From Gautieria morchelliformis (taxonomy: Eukaryota; Basidiomycota; Agaricomycetes; Gomphales; Gomphaceae): DNA of 64,000 bases. Both the position numbers and the translations under genes were made by a program. Where the stretch lies: contig WHVA01000326.1 of the NCBI GenBank assembly GCA_015179125.1, forward strand, positions 1-64,000, given 5' to 3'. The notes under the pieces were generated by a model. That model had not been told where the DNA came from. It saw only the letters and a program-made list of their open reading frames with translations, and did no database searches. Positions within the stretch are counted from its first letter, which is position 1, and each line of letters opens with the position of its first letter. This document shows positions 1-10,711 of the stretch, one piece after another.

Positions 1-560
1 AAACTACTCCTACCAAATGCTCATATGATCTCAGCGAATAGGAAAGAGGCCGTCATGAGTCAGGGTTGGATAGGGGTGCGCAGTCAGGATACAAATAGAT
101 GAAACACATATACAATAGAGGAAGGGAGGAGTGTGAACGTGAAACAACAGGGAGAGAGAGGATAATGGTACCTATGTAAGAAGACACACCTTGAGACCTG
201 CATACATGTTACCCTGCACAGACTCTTGGTCTGCTGGGTTGATCCCACACGATCCATGGGTAGGACGTCCCACAAATGCACTCTGGCCATAGGAACACCC
301 AAAGGGGGTTGAGTCGGGAAGATGATGGGGCCAGTGATGAACCATCATGCCAGGTAAAGGATGTCGATCGTGTTTGATGGCATGCCTACTGGTGAATGAT
401 GTGAGGAGTGAATTATCCTTTGGCAAATTTGGTGAAGCGCAAAAGTAGTGAACATAGAGGTGGAGGGATAGGAAGGGAAAATGGGGGTAACTTGATACGA
501 GAATAAATGGGTCATGACAGCGTTCTTCTGGGTCACCTCCTGCATCTGAGCATTTAATCT
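1..560 (-). repeat. Unclassified repeated ORF family (repeat U), copy 1, truncated by window edge
   Basis: The reverse strand resembles 22,890-23,370 on the forward strand. Both share the peptide pattern H-(W/Y)-PHH-L...YGQ..F...P, the bases CCTGTTGTTTCA followed by GTTCA a little later, and a pyrimidine-rich tract after it. It has no long intact ORF and runs off the left end of the window. I do not recognise the family. It could be a multicopy host gene, now decayed, or part of a mobile element. Confidence 0.4.
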
Positions 561-564
561 CGTG

Positions 565-1358
565 CTATCATTGTCTCATCAACAATGTTTGGACTCGAGC
601 TCTTCCTACTGGTGCTCAAGTACTCCAAGCCTTACTGTTGTTGGGCACTTATCTTTTGGGCTGTTGTTCTTTGTTGGGAACATTGGTTGCTCAACTCCTT
701 GAGCTATGACCTGAGCCTTGACTGCAAGCCTGTCTCGACATCCAATCTGAGTGGGATTCTCTGCCATCTGAGGACAGTAAGACTTTTCTGCCCTTGTCTT
801 TGTCCATGGGCAAAGGGGATCAGGGCGGGGACAGGGTGAGGGTGGTGAGGTCTATGACCTCTCCATCTTCCTGGGCCCTCGGTTCTGAGTCCAGGGTTGC
901 CTCAGCTGTCATGTCGCTGGGCTGCACTGGAGGTTGGGGCCATGAGCTAGAAGCTTGTGTCCATCTTCAGCTGCGTGGAATCATCACCCACGCAGTTGAC
1001 AGTAGAGGAATCTACTGGAGTTTGCCAACAGTGAAAAGCCATCAATGTAACAATCTTTTTCAAGATTGCACAGATTCCACAATTCAACTGTTCACTGGGT
1101 GAACAGCTGCTGGAATTTCAAAAAGTGTAAGAGATATGATCTTAGAACCTTGTATCACAAGGGCAAGTGGAACTTGACCAATATGAGGTATTCCGTGTGC
1201 TACATAGTGACAGTGTAAGGTAAGTTAAGATGAGGAACTGTAGCGCAGTTCCCATGCAAGAACTATACAGTGGATCCACAGGGATCCACTGGCATTATCT
1301 AATGACTCCAGTAGTGTGCATTGCCTTAGGGGCAATGCGGGTAAATAGGGTATTTACA
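565..1358 (-). mobile_element. Gypsy-R fragment: LTR 1126-1358 plus start of internal region
   Basis: This is a fossil LTR retrotransposon fragment. The LTR (233 bp, TGTAAATA...CTTACA on the reverse strand) matches the LTRs at 49,145-49,355 and 51,450-51,665 and the split solo LTR at 15,176-21,518. The internal part (565-1125) matches the leader and first open frame of the same family at 48,200-49,144, with the shared peptide core TA-ATLD-E...ED-E-(V/I)-DLTTL. It is old, truncated and broken in several places. Confidence 0.75.
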
Positions 1359-1462
1359 GCTGTGCCACCCAACTTGTTGACATGACTGAGCTGGAGTCTG
1401 TTGAGCTCTCCCCTACCCAGCTGCTATCATCACACTCCTCAGTCTCACTTGAATCCGCTTTC

Positions 1463-1942
1463 TGTAAGGGCAACCCTGGCTAGTCGTGGAGATCACACTA
1501 CCACACAACTGACAAGGGGAAATCCAAAGTATGTATAAATGAACAGAGCATACAAGAGAGGGGGTTCTCACCTGACAAGGGGAAACCCAAAGAGAAAAGT
1601 CTAAGGACCCCCAATGTCAGCGAGCCCGTATTATACTACGCTGCGCAGCCAGGGACAACGCTTGGCACCCGCCATCAACCCTGCATCCCCCTGACCCTTG
1701 ATCGACCCTTGATGCCACCTATTATGCGAGTCGCTTGATTTCCGACACTGTTCCGGGGCGGAAGTCGGAAATTGGAGTGGAACTGGCAAGGCGAACGGAA
1801 CTGGTGGAAGTTCTCCCAGAAGCGGAATCGTTCCCGAAAGCGGATGCGGAGATGGAATCGGAACCGGAAGCGGAGTCGGAAATGGAGTCGGAACTGGGTG
1901 TGGTGTCGGAACTGGAAATGGAAAACAGGGTGTCCCCTGACA
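1463..1942 (-). mobile_element. Solo LTR of Gypsy-2 family with perfect 5-bp TSD
   Basis: The 480-bp LTR differs by only about 3-4 bases from the two LTRs of the Gypsy-2 element at 52,512-58,732. It is flanked by CTTTC on both sides (1458-1462 and 1943-1947). A solo LTR with intact duplications is the usual product of recombination between the two LTRs of one inserted element. The near identity implies a recent insertion. The open frame across 1722-1955 on the reverse strand is the pol tail that this LTR family carries, not a gene. Confidence 0.95.
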
Positions 1943-2380
1943 CTTTCTCAGTCATAGCACATGAAGGGGGTGTGGTATGTGCATCAATCTTGTCTTGTTG
2001 GTCCTGGTCAGCAGCTGTGCCCTCAGAGGCTTGTAAGGCCCACTAAGTGATCTGAGGGTCAGTGTTTCAAAATAATTTACATAAGGGTGTGTGACATACC
2101 AATTTCATCTCCTTCCTCTCCTTACTTTGCTGGGCAACAACTCAACCCACTTTTGCTTCAGCGCACCGCTGGGTGCACCAGTGTTTGTGAAGTAAGTAGA
2201 CTATGTATTTTATGCATTAGACTGTTTGGCTTTAAAGACAATAGGGATTTGGTCCAATATGGGACCCCCCTGACCTCAGGACTCATGTTTCGTCACTTAG
2301 ACAACCGTTTCCCACTAGCTACCTCTTACATATTATCCTATGCTCAATGGATATAAATGGAAAATAAAAAGAGAAAAAAG
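1943..2380. other. Intergenic, nothing recognised
   Basis: About 440 bases with no supported gene, no recognisable transposon end and no RNA gene. Short open frames occur but have no recognisable domains. Confidence 0.5.
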
Positions 2381-3031
2381 AACCTCCTGCTCAAATCGCT
2401 CCAACGTCTTAATCTGGTCTTCAATGGAGCTAGTATCTTACCTTGCAGATATCTTTGGCAGTAACCTTTGAATCGAAGTCATGGTAGTACCAGACAACCC
2501 TGTCAAAGGGTTGTCTCGCGATAATGTCTTCCAGTCCATCCAAAACTCCTTATCATCATTCTAGGGTATCATATCAGACCACCTGTTGATATGACCTATG
2601 TATATGATCCCATACTTGCCACCATTCGTCGTCACAGTCAGGGTCAGGTTGGCAACCAGCGAATTGACTCCAAAGAGCGCCAATGTCTTTGGCTCGTACT
2701 TCCTCTGTATTGGCTCCATGATAAAGTACGTATATGGATCGCTGTACACAAAGGCTGGCGCTAGCTCCTTGCTACTTGGGATTATTACTTTGCCAAAGCT
2801 GAGTGCGTTCCCTTGGAACTTCCAATAGTCGTCGTCCCAGAGGTCACGGAGAATAACGTGCTTTTTCTCCAGGAGTATGTTGAATACTATTCCTTCAACT
2901 GCTCTTCGATCTCGTCTGGATTGTAGTACGGTACACGCTTTTTCGATATTCCTTGGTGTCCCTTGGGTTTTTGAATATAATGATATGGATGGATCTTGTA
3001 TCATGATATGATGTTGTGCTAGTTTGGCCAA
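2381..3031 (-). pseudogene. Unclassified repeated ORF family (repeat U), copy 2
   Basis: On the reverse strand an open frame of 156 codons (3031-2561) is followed by sequence similar to 23,360-23,560: D-W-K, then TA-K/E-DI-K, then IED-QI and FEQE. A GTAAG donor-like site lies inside the similar part, so introns are possible. The 156-residue frame is rich in aromatic residues and resembles no family I know. The copy abuts the BRAP-like gene head to head, with about 140 bases between its first codon and that gene's start. Whether it is a living gene is unclear; the neighbouring copies suggest a repeated and mostly decayed family. Confidence 0.35.
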
Positions 3032-3172
3032 GCGGAGTCTAGTGGATGCTCCCTCGGACTCTGCGAATCTTTATCTGCCATGAGAGTAAAGCGACCGAGA
3101 CCTGCGGGTGCGTGTGTACGCGTCTATATCACGTGCTTGCAACTCCTGGTGAGTCGTAACTGCCTCCATGAC

Positions 3173-5226
3173 ATGAACTCTTACCGTGTTTGCCTACGCC
3201 TTGTGCAAACTGACAGTCCATTCACCTTCAAGCCTGCATCGTTATTCGAGAACCTCCCTACAAACTTACCCTCAAGATCAAAGAGGACTGATCGTGTGGC
3301 AGCCATCGACTCGTTAGGCGGCAAGACAACCAACGATTGGAGATTTGGACCTATTACCATAGACTGGGTAGATCAATATATGTCTTCCATGGGAACGTCT
3401 GGACTATCACCACAAGAGAAGGATGCGTCCTCTACTACCACACAGCGTCGTGAGTAGGCCAATGATGGTCTTCTTTTGTTCATAAAGCATTCTCAGTGGG
3501 TTTCCATGAAGACGTGAAGTCAGGCACAGCTACCGCACACTTCGTCCAGAAAGCATCACTCCAGACGGGCTCAACACAGCTCCCCGAGGGCACCGTGCAC
3601 ATCTTCAGAGATACCACTTGTTCCGCTGCAGAGGCAGGTGTTTCGTCTGCCGCTCCTGCAGAAGCAGCTTACGATGGCACTACACTTGCGGTACTCGCCG
3701 TTCCATCACACATGACGCCCTCGGATTTCTTGACTTTCGTAGCTCCAGCAGCTGAGAGCATGGCTCACCTCCGAATGATTCGGCAAGTATTTTACAGCAT
3801 AGTCAGTTCCATCCCCTCTGAATCGCACACAGAGACTCTTCACCTAACCGCTCGGTGGTCGTCATCAAGTTTCACACTATCGAGGAAGCCAGGGACTTTG
3901 CCCAGGAATACAATGGGCGTCCTTTCAACGCAATGGAGGTATGTACCCCCAAAATCGGTAAGGATAGTTCCTTACATCGTGAAGCCCGAGATCTGTCACG
4001 TTGTGAGTGTGCTATCTGTCGAAATTGAGGCCAACGATGCTACATCTCTTGCCATTTCTCGCCTTGCCACTGCACAAGGAAGCATGTATGAGCTTCCAAC
4101 ATGCCCGGTTTGCTTGGAACGCATGGATGCAGCAGTAACAGGACTCGTGACAGTGCCATGCTCACACACATTCCACTGTATGTGCCTGAGCAAATGGGGC
4201 GATAGCAGGTGCGTCCAGAGCCTTACGTGCGAGAAGAACTACACGTCAACCAGCTGCGCATTCAGATGTCCCGTTTGCCGATACTCACAGACCCTCCTCT
4301 CCTCTCATCCGTCCAACTCGAACGCACGGCGTAGTGCATTTACTAATCCTGGACCATCCTTGACCGTATGCTTTGACTGTTCATCAACCACTAACCTATG
4401 GATATGCCTTATATGCGGAAACGTCGGTTGTGGACGCTACGGTCGCGCGCACGCACATGCTCATTATGAGCTCACCACACATCTTTATGCTCTGGAGCTC
4501 GAAACCCAGAGAGTGTGGGACTACGCGGGAGACGGATATGTTCACCGCTTAATCCAGAACAAAGCCGATGGAAAGCTTGTGGAATTGCCATCAGCTTCGT
4601 CCATGACCACGGCCGATGGAGTTGGATCGCGGCTAGGCCCAGGTCCGGCAGACGCACTGAATGCCGAGAAAATAGAAGCTATCGGGATTGAGTACTCGTA
4701 CCTGCTGACGTCACAGTTGGATTCCCAACGGGAACATTATGAAGAGCAGAAAGCTCATCTCGAGAAACTCCTTTTGACCGCACGAGATAAAGTTGAGGCT
4801 CTGGAGAAAGAGACAGAGGAACGTATGGAGGTACATCGAATCGAAATGGAGCAACAGAATCGTGAAGAGGAGGCGAGGAGGGTCGAGTTCATTAAGGAGC
4901 GAACCAAGGTAGAGAAAAGAGCAGAGAAGCTGGCCGACATGGCAAGGACATTTGAAAAAGAGCTGAAGGAGGAGCGCGCGGTAAGCGAGGGCCTTTTGAA
5001 GAATCTAAACAAGGTCAAAGAGAGGGCGGATCGTGCCGATCAAGAGCGAGCGCAAATGGATCTGAGAATGAAGGACATGGAAGAACAACTCCGCGACGTT
5101 ATGATATTCCTTGATGCCAAGGATAAAATCCAGAAAGAGGGAGGTATTGAGGAGGCAGTTGGTGGGACAGTGGAACTACCACCCTCTGCACCAGGCAGAG
5201 GGAAGAAAAAGAAGACGAAGAAGTGA
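3173..5226 (+). CDS. ETP1: BRAP2/Etp1-type RING-H2 and UBP-zinc-finger protein (probable E3 ubiquitin ligase)
   Basis: Five exons (3173-3449, 3497-3782, 3833-3938, 3985-4208, 4266-5226) join in frame to 617 residues. The N-terminal part carries the BRAP2 RRM-like domain (TLAVLAVP...VVVIKF). A C3H2C3 RING finger starts at CPVCLERM (about residue 263) and ends at CPVC after the fourth intron. A UBP zinc finger follows (CFDC...CLICGNVGCGRYGRAHAHAH), which in this family binds ubiquitin C-termini. A long charged coiled coil and a Lys-rich C-terminus come next. Relatives are human BRAP/IMP, a Ras-responsive ligase, and yeast Etp1, which acts in ethanol tolerance. The start was chosen at the Met beginning NSYRVCLRL, which fits the family N-terminus; an in-frame Met lies 93 bases upstream. 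Intron 2 has GC-AG ends. The gene is convergent with ARP9. Confidence 0.92.
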
Positions 5227-5332
5227 ACTTTGTAGCATAAATACGCCAGATAAGGTACCGGTTCAGACACAGCTATTTTGCGAGATGCATCACAAAACCT
5301 GCCACCATCGTACAAGCTAGGTACACAAATAT
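5227..5332. terminator. Shared 3' region between convergent genes
   Basis: Only 106 bases separate the stop codons of the ETP1-like (+) and ARP9-like (-) genes. Both 3' ends and poly(A) sites must lie here or overlap the opposite gene. Stretches such as AATAC and ATTTAATA are the only poly(A)-like sequences I see. Confidence 0.5.
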
Positions 5333-7134
5333 TTAATACACGGCAGGAGAGAAGTCTAGTATCGCGCGAGGGCCTTGGGTTGCGTAGTCCGCTTTTGACA
5401 GGTAGTTTTTCGTTATTGGGTCGTTGTATGCAAGCTGCAAATAAGGTTGGTCTGTATTCTGTTAGTGGTGATAGAGGATCGTACCTTGGCAACTATGCTA
5501 GTCCCAAGGAACGACGCCATGCCATCACCTTTATCGCGATAATCACCGAAGTACTCAGGTACTTTCAAGAAATTTACATGTTTGTTGTTCTGGTTGTCAG
5601 TGAGCAGAAAGGGTTGCAATCGTGACTGGAGAGCAGGTGCCAGACCTAACGTCGATTTGTTTGAGAGGCTCAGTTCTTGAATTGATGAATGCGAACCTTT
5701 GACACCGTTTACCATATCCCCCGAAATAAAGACGCCACTCCAAACGAGCCACCTACGGTCAACAGGAAGGGAATTAACAGCCAAATGTACACCCTCCTGC
5801 AGAGGGATAACGTTATCCAGTAACGAGTCTTTAGAGGCTGCGGATAGTGGCCGTAGTAGATTCGGATCGAACAGTGGTTCGCAAAACCGATGTCGTTCCC
5901 GACCAAGGGTGAGTGACTTCCCTCTGAACTCCACGGAGACGAGATCAAGAGCAGCGATTTCTCTTTCTCTCTCCCGCTCAGCCTGCGTCTGCTTGGCGGT
6001 TGCCTTTTTCTTGGTTCCCGCCTCAATAGCTGCCTTCTCCTTGCCAGCAACTAAAAGGGCTGCGATGTTGGTTATACCCTCGTCTTCTTCGGTTTGGGCG
6101 GTTTCCCCATCTGAAGGGACTTTCACCAAGTTATCATGCCAAACCTGCTGCGCGAGCTCTAGAAGCCGAGCAGTTAAGTCTTCATCAGTAAGTGCTCCAC
6201 CTTCCGACAGCGCCGTCACTAAAGATTGATTTGAACGGAGGAGGTTTGCGAGGTAGAGTTCGCAGTCTCTGGTACCGACGGCAATGTTGACTTCGTGGCT
6301 ATGTTGAATGATCGAATCCGTGATGGGTGTAATTGTGGTGCTAGAGTATGAAATGTCGATGACGACGCCATATAAAGCATTGGCAGCGAAGAGTTGCATC
6401 AACGGTCGTTCAACGAGCATAAATCCCGGGACATTGAAACGTTCAAAGAAAAGTTGGGCAAGTAGTTCATGGGTTGCCCGAGAGAAGGATGACGGAACAC
6501 ACAGTGCGACAGGCGACTCATTTTGTTTTCGGCGTAATTGCAGGCGGTTGAAAAGAACGTATTTCCTGACGAAGCCTGAGAAGGTGAAGCACGATATCAA
6601 GAAGTAAATACCTACCATAAGGCTTCGACTTGTGCCCAACTCCGGATGTCGTTGCCCTCTTCCAAAGGCCAATAAATTTCGAGATTATCACCGGCTGCTA
6701 TGGCCTCATCTAGCTGTGCGCCCACGAGGTATTCCGATACTTTCGCTTCGGGTACTGCGGGATGCAGACGGCCAGGACGAATGTACGTAGTGGTGGGTTT
6801 GTTATTGCTAGTTTCCTCCTCCCCGTTCATGGCCAGATCCTCCTCCTTCATGCCAGAGGGCTTTGGTGCGTTTCCATTCTGAAGTCCCGTCGAGAACGCA
6901 TCAGAGAAGCTAATATCACCACCAGGTGTTGAGAGTTTCGATGTTGACGCGTTTTTACGCAACCCGACGCGTGCCGGGAACTCCTACGGTAGCAGTGAGC
7001 AACACAATGAGGCAAGCTCACTAGACACGGACAAGAGAGGGTGCACGAAGGTAGTCACCCAGACCGACGCCTGCTCTGATTGTTCTCCTGCTACTCTCGA
7101 TAACAATCACGCTGGACTCGCGGAAGATGGACAT
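5333..7134 (-). CDS. ARP9: Arp9-like actin-related protein (SWI/SNF- and RSC-type remodeller subunit)
   Basis: Reading the reverse strand, five exons (7134-7033, 6983-6616, 6565-5697, 5645-5485, 5434-5333) join in frame to 533 residues. Introns are 49-51 nt. The N-terminus (I-V-I-E-S-S-R..I-R-A-G-V-G) matches the actin phosphate-1 region as altered in Arp9. The middle has the actin-fold block around LFFERFNVPGFMLVERPL and GVVIDI. A charged insert (about 60 residues, Glu/Lys/Arg-rich) interrupts the fold. The C-terminal block contains VPEYF-(D/E)-YR, FLG-SIVAK and Y-(A/T)-GP. In yeasts Arp9 pairs with Arp7 on the HSA helix of the remodelling ATPase in the nucleus. The class is clear (divergent nuclear actin); Arp9 rather than another Arp is my best judgement. 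It is divergent from lanosterol synthase, with a 513-base shared promoter. Confidence 0.75.
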
Positions 7135-7647
7135 GGTAGCAATCAAACGCAAACGGCGTCTAATGAGCGAAGCCGCGGGCGCCTCGCTCGTCGCACCATT
7201 TTTCCTTCCACCCGCTACCACTCGCGAGCCTCGTAGTAGCCACTACCACCAGATCCTTACATTCCTTTCCGTTCTGTCTGTCCCACCCGGCCACACCGAG
7301 CAACCTATCGCGGTCATTAACGCACTGCTAAACACGACAAAAAAAAAACAAAAAAAGAAAGAAGAAGAAACCACAGCAGAGGGTCGAGCACGAATAGCAT
7401 AATTAACTACGTATACAATAACAGACTAGTACCCAATGAACCGAGACAATTAATAAGCAAAGTGGGCAAAGATGGGAGTAGCCGCCGAGCAGGGTCCCGC
7501 CCACGCGAGCGGCGAACCCCGCTCCGCGCAGCTGGTGAGCTCACCCCACCCCACCTCCCCCCAACACAGCTCTCATCCTAACCCCCTTTGGGTAGTTGAA
7601 GCTGGAAACATATCAACTCCGTATAAGGATAGTTCTCACAATCTGTC
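7135..7647. promoter_or_regulatory. Bidirectional promoter region between ARP9-like and ERG7
   Basis: These 513 bases separate two divergent start codons, so both promoters lie here. Visible features are an A-rich tract (7338-7370), a C-rich tract (about 7535-7567, CCCCACCCCACCTCCCCCC) and a GC-rich stretch at 7475-7530. No perfect TATA box or sterol-response element can be claimed. Confidence 0.5.
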
Positions 7648-10457
7648 ATGGGTCACTCGACCAAGATACCCCTCAACGCGTCTGACAGTACAGACTACTC
7701 GAGATGGCGACTCAAGGCAGACGATAATGGTCGCCATGTCTGGCACTTTTTGCGGTCTGACGAGGAATGCGCCGCCTGGCCACAGTCAACATATGACAAG
7801 TACTGGCTGGGTCTAGACACCGTCAGTGCTGCTTAAAGGATCCACGCACGATGTCTCTCATCGCTGCCTGTAGAATATGCCGGCTCTACCTCCAGCGAGG
7901 GACCCTATGTCGGCAGCACGAAACGGCTTCAAATTTTACAAAGCTCTTCAAGCACCAGATGGCCACTGGACTGGAGAGTATGGCGGGCCTATGTTTCTCA
8001 TTCCAGGCCTGGTGATTGGATCCTACATTGCAGGCATGCCTTTTGAGGAGGCAGAGAGGTATGAAATAATTCGGTATCTCATGAATCTGGCACACCCTGA
8101 GGACGGCGGCTGGGGACTGTGAGTGGTTTGCAACGCGTAAAGCTCGAATGTAAGCAAAGGAATGCTATAGTCACATAGAAGGTCCTTCTACCGTCTTCGG
8201 CACTGCAATGAATTACGTTGCTGCTCGTCTGCTGGGAGCTGATGCAGATCACCCGACTCTCGTCAAGGCCAGGGGCACACTGCACAAATTAGGTTTGTAG
8301 TTCTCTTGCAGTCTGGTCACTGAGGTTCAATTGCCACAGGCGGGGCTACCGGGGTCCCTTCGTGGGGTAAATTTTGGCTTTCTCTTCTGAACGTATATGA
8401 ATGGGAAGGCAACAACCCAATACCTCCAGAGCTCTGGTTCGCATGTGCCATTAATCTACCCTGTAATATAAACCGAAGGTTCACTATGTCAGGTTGCTTC
8501 CTGACTGGATACCAATCCACCCTCACCGCTGGTGGATCCACACACGTCAAGTCTATATCCCGATGAGGTATGATTTTTCTTTTAACTGTATGTATATGCC
8601 ATTAATATACATGTATAATCACAGCTATCTGTATGGGGTTCGCTTTAAAGCCTCAGAAGCCCCAATCATCCTTGCCTTAAGAGAGGTATCCGCCCAATGA
8701 TAGTCTTTACCTAATTTCCGGACTCATCACATACAGGAACTTTACACCCAGGATTATCGTTTGATAGACTGGCCAATGCAGCGAAACAACATCTGCGAAG
8801 TGGATGTTTACGCGCCACATACATCCCTGCTTAATATTCTCAGTTCCGTGCTCAGTTCGTATGAACTGTGCGCATTTCCTCCAGCGCGGCGTCTGGCGTT
8901 GGATCGCGTATACCGTATGATTTGTGAAGAAGACGAAAACACTTCTTATCAAGATCTCGGCCCTGTGAACAAGATGATGAACTTGGTCTGTCGTGCGATT
9001 GTGGAAGGACCTGACAGTGTCGCATACCAAATGCACCAATTGAAACGCAAAGATTTCATGTGGATCGGACCTGAGGGGATGCGGATGTGCGGAACTAACG
9101 GCAGTCAGTTATGGGATATTGTAAATTATTTTCTTGGCATGTGGATCACAATGCTAACTTGATATTAGGCCTTCATATCTCAGGCCTTAGTAGAATCGGG
9201 TATCGCAGAGGAAGAAGAAAACCACGATGCCTGTATCAAAGCCCTTGAATGGCTTGATAACACTCAGATTCAAGAAAATCCTCCGCACTACGAAAGCGCG
9301 TATAGGCACACCACTAAGGGCGCCTGGCCGTTCTCTACCAAAGAACAAGGGTACACTGTCAGCGATTGCACTGGAGAGGGCCTCAAGGCTGTCCTATATC
9401 TGCAAAAACACCTCTCGTACGTCTGTTTTGCCGTTTGACATCCTCACTGGGTTCATGACATACAAGTACAGCTATACGCCATCGCTCGTCTCCGACGAAC
9501 GGCTTTGTGATGCTGTAGATGTCATGTTATCTCTGCAAAATAGCGATGGTGGTTTTGCTAGTTACGAAAAAATCAGAGGACCGGCGTTTTTAGAGTGGAT
9601 CAACCCCGCTGAGGTATTTGGTAAGAACGATACCTTCCTTCTCTTGGTCTAGTTGTGTTACTGATCTGTCATTCAGGTAATATCATGATCGAATACAACT
9701 ATCCCGAGTGCACGACCTCTGTACTTACTGCTCTATCGATTTTCAAGCGTCATTACCCTAGCTATCGCCGGAACGATATTGAGTATGTGTCACCTCGCGT
9801 ATCTGTAGAACTTGATGTCAATAACCTTACCTATGGGACAGGTTGACGACTCGGCGAGCCATAGACTACCTCCACAAGGCGCAACATGCGAATGGCGGCT
9901 GGTTTGGAAATTGGGGCATTTCTTTCACTTACGCCACTATGTTTGCTCTTGAATCCCTCTCCCTTGTCGGAGAAACGTATGAGACGAGTCCTGCTGCGAA
10001 GAAGGCCTGTGAGTTTTTGGTCAGCAAGCAGAGACCGGATGGAGGATGGGGCGAAAGCTACAAAGTCAGACAAGAGTTGCACGCTTGTTTACCCCAGAAC
10101 TGACCCGAAGTTTTTTAGACCTGTGAGGTTGGTGACTGGGTCGAGCATGAGAACACGCAGGTCGTCCAAACTGCATGGGCGACCATGGCGCTCATGTACG
10201 CTAAGTATCCCAAGCGAGGGCCGATAGAAAGCGCAGTAAAGCTCATTATGAGTCGGCAGCTCCCAGTGCGTTCTTCAAATATGCTTGTCCGATGTTTATC
10301 AACCCAACGACATCCGTAGGATGGTTCGTGGGCCCAGGAAGCTATTGAAGGAATCTTCAACAAGACATGCGCTATCGCTTACCCGAATTTCAAGTTCTCC
10401 TTCACTATCTGGGCCCTTGGCAAGGCAGACAAGTATTTGCCAAGTTTGGCGGGGTAG
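7648..10457 (+). CDS. ERG7: Lanosterol synthase (2,3-oxidosqualene cyclase)
   Basis: Thirteen exons (7648-7821, 7874-8118, 8171-8292, 8340-8436, 8493-8567, 8625-8685, 8737-9120, 9169-9416, 9472-9620, 9677-9782, 9842-10064, 10119-10265, 10320-10457) join in frame to 722 residues, the usual length of this family. The enzyme cyclises 2,3-oxidosqualene to lanosterol, the first sterol of the ergosterol pathway, on ER or lipid-droplet membranes. Diagnostic features are QW-type repeats ([33 protein letters not shown]), the block [17 protein letters not shown], and the catalytic aspartate in VSDCTGEG (about Asp452, equivalent to the DCTAE motif). The Ala of DCTAE is Gly here; the acid itself is kept. 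All introns are 47-59 nt with GT-AG ends. It is divergent from ARP9 and followed by the Nudix gene 254 bases downstream. Confidence 0.96.
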
Positions 10458-10711
10458 TTGTTACAGTAAAAATACCATTATTTCTTGAAATCTATGATCG
10501 CTGGCAGCATGTATTCTGAGGCTGGACACCTTACGCCCACTCGCCTCAAACCCTACTAATAACACAAAATTTTATTCCTGGCCATGCCATGTCTGTACAG
10601 TGTGGAAGAGTTCCAAATTTGTGCCCATACATGATCTGCTGCTATTCAATTGGCTACGAAAGTAGTCACAGGGGTATGCGCCCTCTCGCACGAGCAGGCA
10701 ACTTTCCCAAC
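10458..10711. promoter_or_regulatory. Intergenic region, 3' end of ERG7 and promoter of Nudix gene
   Basis: 254 bases between two co-oriented genes. It must hold the ERG7 poly(A) site and the Nudix promoter. An upstream in-frame ATG at 10,676 could extend the Nudix protein by 12 residues. Confidence 0.4.

Noticed and set aside
1722-1955. Small Ser/Asp-rich gene
   Set aside because: It lies inside a solo LTR and equals the pol tail encoded in the Gypsy-2 LTR.
5699-6229. 176-codon Ser-rich frame antisense to ARP9
   Set aside because: Mirror frame of a real exon; its composition follows from the opposite strand.
7127-7402. Open frame between ARP9 and ERG7
   Set aside because: It overlaps the ARP9 first exon on the other strand and ends in the A-rich tract. 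No domain; treated as a shadow in a promoter.
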